DNA of 64,000 nucleotides. Origin: Cristatella mucedo. Its lineage: Eukaryota; Bryozoa; Phylactolaemata; Cristatellidae. Shown here in pieces: positions 52,201 through 59,400 of the stretch (within the stretch, counting starts at the first letter, position 1; each line of letters begins with the position of its first letter). A program made the position numbers and the translations under genes. The stretch covers positions 6,174,001 to 6,238,000 of the forward strand of contig WPIO01000020.1 in assembly GCA_009760855.2 (NCBI GenBank). The letters run 5' to 3'. The notes under the pieces were generated by a model. That model saw only the letters and a list, made by a program, of their open reading frames with translations, was not told where the DNA came from and ran no database searches.

Positions 52201-55200
52201 ACTTCACGACATTTCACGGCCCTGGTCGTGGACTTAATGCAACGTTAGATCTTTCCCGAGCACACAGTCTGACAATACAAATCCACATACCTGCAGATTC
52301 CTGTCAATGATTGCATTAGTCTCAAAGTCATCATCGTCTTCCCCAAATGGATTGATGAGGCTTTCGGCAACCTCGGAAAAAAGGGATGTACATATATAAT
52401 AAACTGACTTCAGCTATGGCATTCGAGAACGAGTAAATTGAACTAGTTCCAAAAAGCAACTACCTTTAATAAGCCCATGTAGACGAGAAACTGAAGGAAC
52501 GTGAAGACTGGCACATACATGTCGATGGAGTGACCAGTGTCGGTCGTAGCTACAGCTAGAAACTGCCGGCCCAGCAATGCAGATAAGAAATAGGCATGAA
52601 CACCAATGGTAACGACCTGTAACAATAACGTGTGCAGGGGAGCAGCTAGCCTTATCCCGAATTCTTGTAAGACGCTGCATTATCTGGCATTCTTTGCTTC
52701 GTTAACAAATTCAAATTCCTTAGTTCACCTTACATTCCACCACACAGGACTTTTACTGCTGCTCGGACTTATTAAAACCCTCGGATGTTCCTGTGTATGA
52801 TGTGCCTGTACCGATATAGTGCAGCTCTTGCACTCTTGCTAAACTCTAGAGGAATGCAGTCACTAAATATGCCATAAGCATTTATCGAATCGCAGCTGCC
52901 TCGAACCTGGTGCACTGACTGGGCAATGCACCAGCAAGGGCTGCGCTGGATGAGCAGGTAGTATGCATGGTTAAGAGTACCTGACACGACCCAGTTAATA
53001 TATACTGATCCCAGTTGATATATATTGGTAAAAGAGAATTGGCAGCATTCACCTATAATGCAATAGGCAATAAAAATGTGGGACTCTAATCCCGATTATG
53101 AAGCTCAAGCACTTCGCCACTGCACATGAATATGAAAACTCTTCTGTCGAATATTTTACCACATAAACTGAGATAATAGTGATAATATATGTGTATCGCC
53201 CCCTCAGATAGTGTAACCTTTTCCAAGGCATTTTACATATGGTCTCGAGTGCCTTTCGAATGACTTCGACTAGATAGGCAGCCTTGGAGCGCTCAGGGTA
53301 TTATGTCATAAACTTAGCTATAAAGAACTCCTGCCGGCCACCACTCGTATCGAGCAGACTGCAGCTGTTTAATGCAAGTGCAAAACAAAAAGCAAAACGA
53401 AGGCAGCGCAATTTCAATGTTCCAATGCCAACCCGGCAGCAGCTCTGGGTATGTGAACAAGGCTTGCTGACCGTTCACTGGGTTGCAGCTTGCGGGCTCG
53501 GTTGAAAGAATGGTTAGACACACTCTAGCTGGGACATTAAACAGTTGCTGCGAATGATCAATTGACAGAATTCCGAAGCCAAATCCAATACCACCTCTAG
53601 ATCTTTTTTACAGCTACCTTGCTCTGTATATATGTGCATAAGTCTGTGTACATGTGCATGGTAACGACCTGTAACAATAACGTGTGCAGCAGTGAAACTA
53701 GGGTCATCGGGAATTCTTGTAAGAAGCTACATTATCTAGCATACTTCACTCTGCTAAAAACTCAAATTGCTTAGTTCACCTTACATTCCACCACAAATGG
53801 CTTGTACTGCTGCTAGGACAAATAAAAACATTCGGATGTTCCTCAGCTGCCTCCACCTATTATACACCAACAGAATTTCTTGCATACATACTCAGATATA
53901 TACTTTTATTATATATTGTATACCCATATTATTGATTAGCACAGGAGTAGTCAGTAACCAGTCAAGTCCTAATTAGGTTACTGAGCCACCTTAAAATTTG
54001 GCATGCTGCCCATATCCTCCCATTCAGTCGCCACATACTACCTCAACTAGATTTTACATTACCACCAGGATTTAAACAACAGTTCAAAGCTACAAAATTG
54101 GCAGTACAAGCTACCACACGATACACAGTTGTGGTTTCAGGTCAGATCTTAATCTCATATCTGACATTAATTGCTCTTGCTTTATTGGTTTAATAGCTAA
54201 TGTCACTTGCCTATAGCAGCAACATTTTAACAAGCACATTTATATGAGAGCCTCTGCATGTGGCTGGGCACTAAATGCAAGAGCCGGAAGATATGGTCTC
54301 TGAGTATTTAATGCTGCAATAGCAGATGGCAATGTTTCACAATAACCTGTGTATAGACTAGAGGTATACTCAGCCAGTCATAGTTGAAAAGAGCCCCAAG
54401 TGAACTTCTGAAGGTGCGCAGATCCTGAAACACAAGTGTTACCTGTTCCTTTGTAGTTACAGGCTACAGTAGGTCTCTTAATAAGCAAACTATGAATGAT
54501 TCAGTTACTTAGCATGACTAGGCCTTTCTAAGTAAGTGCACAACATAGCAGTGCTTACCGCAATCATAGTGATAAGTGCAAAGTCACTCGTGAGGCGGTT
54601 TTCCTTTCGCGCCCGTTTAATAAGAGTGCTGGCCCATATAATAGGTATTGAGAACTTGTTACTATGTGTCTTAATCTGCTCAAAAATGTCCTTCTCGTTC
54701 CCAGTCATCACACCTACGAATAAAATCATCATAATAACTTCATATGATAACTGAAGCCTGCAGACGAGAAGTTAATGAAGTGATCTTCATTACTGTCATT
54801 AATCTTGCAGATGCATTGTAGTGAATAAATCAGAATAATTAAAACTTCATTACAATTTCATTTCTCAGTCTGCTAGCACCACTCATCAATATCAAGGGCA
54901 AGTGATATCAGCAAGAACAAAAGCTTTGGCAGTGCAACTGATAGATTTGGCATCTTAAAAACAAGTATTTCTGGAGGATAATAAAATTTGAAAGAGTTTT
55001 TAGATGCTATAGGCTGAATTTGGTTAATCAACAGATCACACAAGGTACTTGCTCTGGCAATAACAGACTGTCTGTGCATAGCTACGATCAGTAGATCCGA
55101 GCAGATCATCAAATTGATGATACCCTCAAAGGAGGCAGAGTGTGCATTCCTAATTATTGGTCAGCAAATTTGCAATCAGGCGCTTACAGCTGGTGCAAAA

Positions 55201-56372
55201 TTCTGCAGCTAGGCTTGTCTGTCGTGAGCGTCGCAATTGCCACATCACACCACATCTTACCAACCTGCACAGGCTACCAGTCAAGCAACTAATCGACTCA
55301 AGGTTTTTGTTGCTCATTTTTAGGTTCCTTCATTCTTTGGCTATTGCCTACCTATCAGATCTACTTCCCCACCAGGCTCAGCATCATACCACCCGCTTTT
55401 CGGAATCTGACTGCTTACCTATACCTCCAATAATAATAATAATAATAATAATGCACTTGATAAAGCACCCTCAGAGAACTTAATCTCTTTCTAGGTGCTT
55501 TACATTTGCTGCAAAGGAAATGCAATTGAACGGTAAGTAAAATCATGATTGAAAAACAAATAAAATGAATGATATGGTTAGGGGTGACATGCACAGGGTC
55601 AGCATGCAAATGTGGTCAGTGGCAGCATGCACAGAGTCAGCACGCATAAGCACGAACAAACCTCAAATCCTCAGGAGATCGTGCCTTTAGTTTATATGCT
55701 CCCAAAGCCTGGAACTCACTCCCGACTTCCACCACGACATTTTCTGACTTGACCCCATTGAAAAAAAAATAAAAATGCACCTATTTATGACAGCATTTAG
55801 TGGGTCCCTGTGATTCGTCCGGTATGTGCTTATGTGTGATGACACAGTACATGTTGCCACTAACCACACTTGCATGCTGACCCTGTGCACGTTCCCTAAC
55901 CATGTTATTCATATTGCTTATCGAGCATGATACCACTCACCATTCGATAGTGTGTCCTTTGCAGCAAATGTAACGCCCCTAGAAAGAGATGGAGTTCCCT
56001 GAGGGTGCTTTATCAAGTGTAGTATCATTCTTATTATCATTCTTGAAAAGCCATTTACTATTTCAAACTTTCGAAAAAATCAATCACATTGAAATGGCTA
56101 GGTAAAGTTTAAATTTGAACTAGCAGTCCTAGTGGTGAATGCCTCACTCTGTTGTAAAGCACTGAATGGAGATTCAGTTCTTATAGGGAGCCACATAAAA
56201 TGTACAACTTTTACTATTGCATAAATTCACACACTAAAATAAGGATTAGGCTGGAACATGTGGGGGAAATTTGAAGATTAGGCTTTAAAGGTCCGAGTTG
56301 AAAATAAAAAACAGATTAGCCTTGATAGCTAAAAAGGTAATGGTCAACTGACTACTCAGTAGCCACATTCAT

Positions 56373-56457
<85 letters not shown>

Positions 56458-59400
56458 GCCTTAGCTGCTATCACCGAGCTTCAGCATACAATACAGGATT
56501 TCACGTTGCAGTACTTGAACTCACAGTGGGGTAGTGAAAAAATATAGTTATTTGGTATAGCCAACTGAGATAACTTTATCTATATTCAGGTGCTTCACAT
56601 TTGCCACGGGGCTCGAGCCCACGACGTCAGTCATCGAATACATTCACTTCTTCGAGGTGAGCACCTTAACCACTGGGGCAAAGCAGCAAGGCAGTGGGAT
56701 ACCCACTGTACACACAGGGATTTAGTATAGCCAGTTTAAAGGTAACTACATTTACGAATCACTCCAGCAATGCACGGAGCATAAACCGTGATATCAGCAA
56801 CATGATAGCACGACACACTTGCCCATCTCGACGAGGTGATCGAGAGTGGGAAATCGCTTCTTCACAACTGGGCAGATGCTGCTCAATGCCAGTATCCAGC
56901 TGAGATTCAGGTAGCGCACGATTGTTCGTCTCATCAGACGCCCGTTATCATCGTTACCATTTATGTAAGTGCTGACACCAATGCAGAAGTTATCAGGCCA
57001 TGGAACGCACTGTAATCATACGAAGAACATAGCAATGCTAATTCAATAGAACAATCAGATGTGGTCGAAGCATATCACATTAATAGAGGGAACCTTGGTA
57101 AAACAAAATGACAGCCAGTCAATGAATTACCAGCGGCTAAAACCTTGACTTCACCGTACTCCTAAAAAAGGAACAGGGCAGATCAACATAAATCTATGTA
57201 GCTCTGAGATAAGTGCAGGAGCACTCTTGCAATTTCTGTGTTCTGAGCAGCTGCTGGGCTGGTAAATATTATGTTATCTGAGAGTTCAACAAGAATGCAT
57301 CAAAACGTGTCCACAGCTCTTTGCCCTATAAGTTAGCCGATTTTGCAACCATAGGCTTGCTGAACATTCCAAACTCTCCACTAGCAGATTGCCTGGATCT
57401 TGACCATGCCAGACAATTAGCCCACAGACATGCTGGGCAAAATTATTAAGGTCATCGATATCACACCGCGATAGGCCACTCTTCTTCGTGAAAGTGCAGG
57501 TGCATTGGTGAATGCTGATGCTAGTGACCATGGGGAGTTGAGTTAAATGCATACCATCTTCCTCAAATTGGATGCTGAAAGCTTGGTCTCTAGTTCAACA
57601 AGATCAACCAGCCTGCTACTATGTCTCAGGATCGAATTGGCGCCTATCGAACGCTTAGAGCTGCTAGCGATGCAAAGGATGCATATTTGAAATGATTATT
57701 CGCCACAAACATGCATCCCTATCTACTCACATTGTTCACTTGGGCCCACCAGCGGTTGACAACTATGGTGACAAAGAAGCCCAACACAAAGGCTAGCGGA
57801 ATGAGTGCTGATTGCTGGTCGAAGTAGTGCGACCATCTCTCAAAATCCCTAAAGCAAATTCAAGCAACCGTTAGTGTACAAAATACTCGAGCAAGACTGA
57901 ATGTGTCTCAACGCTCATAGCCCACACACAACGCACACACATGGAGGCTGCCCATACGGAGGGTGCACGAAGAAAACCAGCACGCAGCGGTCAGGCAGCT
58001 GCCTCCACTAAACTGCTGCTTCTTGCTGCCGCTGAAGCTACTGCTTCTGCCTCTGCTGCCGATGATTCTGCTGCTGCCTCCACTGCTGCTACCGGTGCTG
58101 CCTCTGCTGTTGCTGCATATGCTGCTGCTGCCTCCACTGCCTCTGCCTCGGCTGCAGCAGTTGTTGTCGCTGCTGCTGCTGCCTCCGCTTCTACTGCTGC
58201 GTTTGTTTGTATATGTTCAACACTTACTTTTTTTGAGACTCTTCTAGCACACACCAGTATACATAACTCAGGATGTAGTAGAGAATAGTGAACACAGCAA
58301 AATCTTTCCAGAGAACTTTGTAAACGCTTCCTCTCCACCTAAAAGTTGTGTACCCGCGTTTACCATGATCAGCAGATTGCCGAATAGGGCAATAGAAGAT
58401 AGCTTTAGAAAATGACTTGAACACGACTGAGCCAAATAGTGACTTAGCAAAGAGTGCCCATCTCTATCAGTTGGGCAATTCCCTGAAATGCCAAGATGCT
58501 TATGCGATTATCCATTTTCACTGACTAGCACACTTTGTTGATGGAGCAGGTGCCTGTTATAAGCTTCGGCAAAAACATCTTAGCAGATTTTGAATATTGG
58601 CAAAAGAGCCTCATCGGCTATCAACACCACCTTCTTGAGTTGGCAATGAAGGATTGCCTAAATGCAGGAGTCAAATTCACGACTTCGGTCGTAAGGAGCA
58701 AGCACCTTACTTCCAGGGCTATTGCAGCCAAGCAAGCAATTTCAAGATGTACCAAAGACACCAAGACGAATAACAGCCGGAGACCAAGCACGTGTAAAAA
58801 AAAACAGCAGACGAATCGGTGACGGACAGCCGATGGATTAGCTCAGTGCTGCCGAGCTCGACTGTTAGCACTTGATGCCTGCTCCCTTGGGCTGACCAGT
58901 AATCTTCGGCAACAGTATACCATAAAAACGTCATCGTACTTGACCGGGCTACTGCTTTGATACGAAACTCTTATACACTACTATTAGATTCTTGTTATAA
59001 AAAATGACATGCATTCATTAATGCAAGCGAGTAAGTGGGGCAGAGGATCTAAATGCCCACCTTCAATTGCATTTCCCTTTGCAGCCAATGTAAAGCACCT
59101 AGAAAGAGATTTGAGTTCTGTGAGGGCGCTTTATCAAGTGCATTATTACTATTATTATTATTACTCGTGGGAGGCAGCTGGGAGTTTGATGGCATCAATC
59201 CAGGCTGTTAATGCCAACGAATGACAGCAGACTGGTGGCCTTCCCATTAGCCCAGGTCCCAGTATTATGCTAGCAAGGCTTCACACTCCAAGCCAAGAGC
59301 AAAGCAGTTGCATTTGGTTGGCTTACATCCCCTCTGCCATGCTAGTGCATTAATTACCACGTGCTGAGCTAAAGCTAAAACTCCCTTTTTACCTTAGCAA

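Noticed and set aside
52583-52625. ATG-initiated bestrophin ORF starting inside exon 7
   Set aside because: The frame upstream of 52616 is intron. The true N-terminus is at 62079, shown by [10 protein letters not shown] and the phase chain.
57941-58338. Poly-Ala and poly-Leu ORFs on both strands
   Set aside because: Artefacts of the CTG-rich tract in bestrophin intron 2. The minus-strand one overlaps exon 2 in a different frame.
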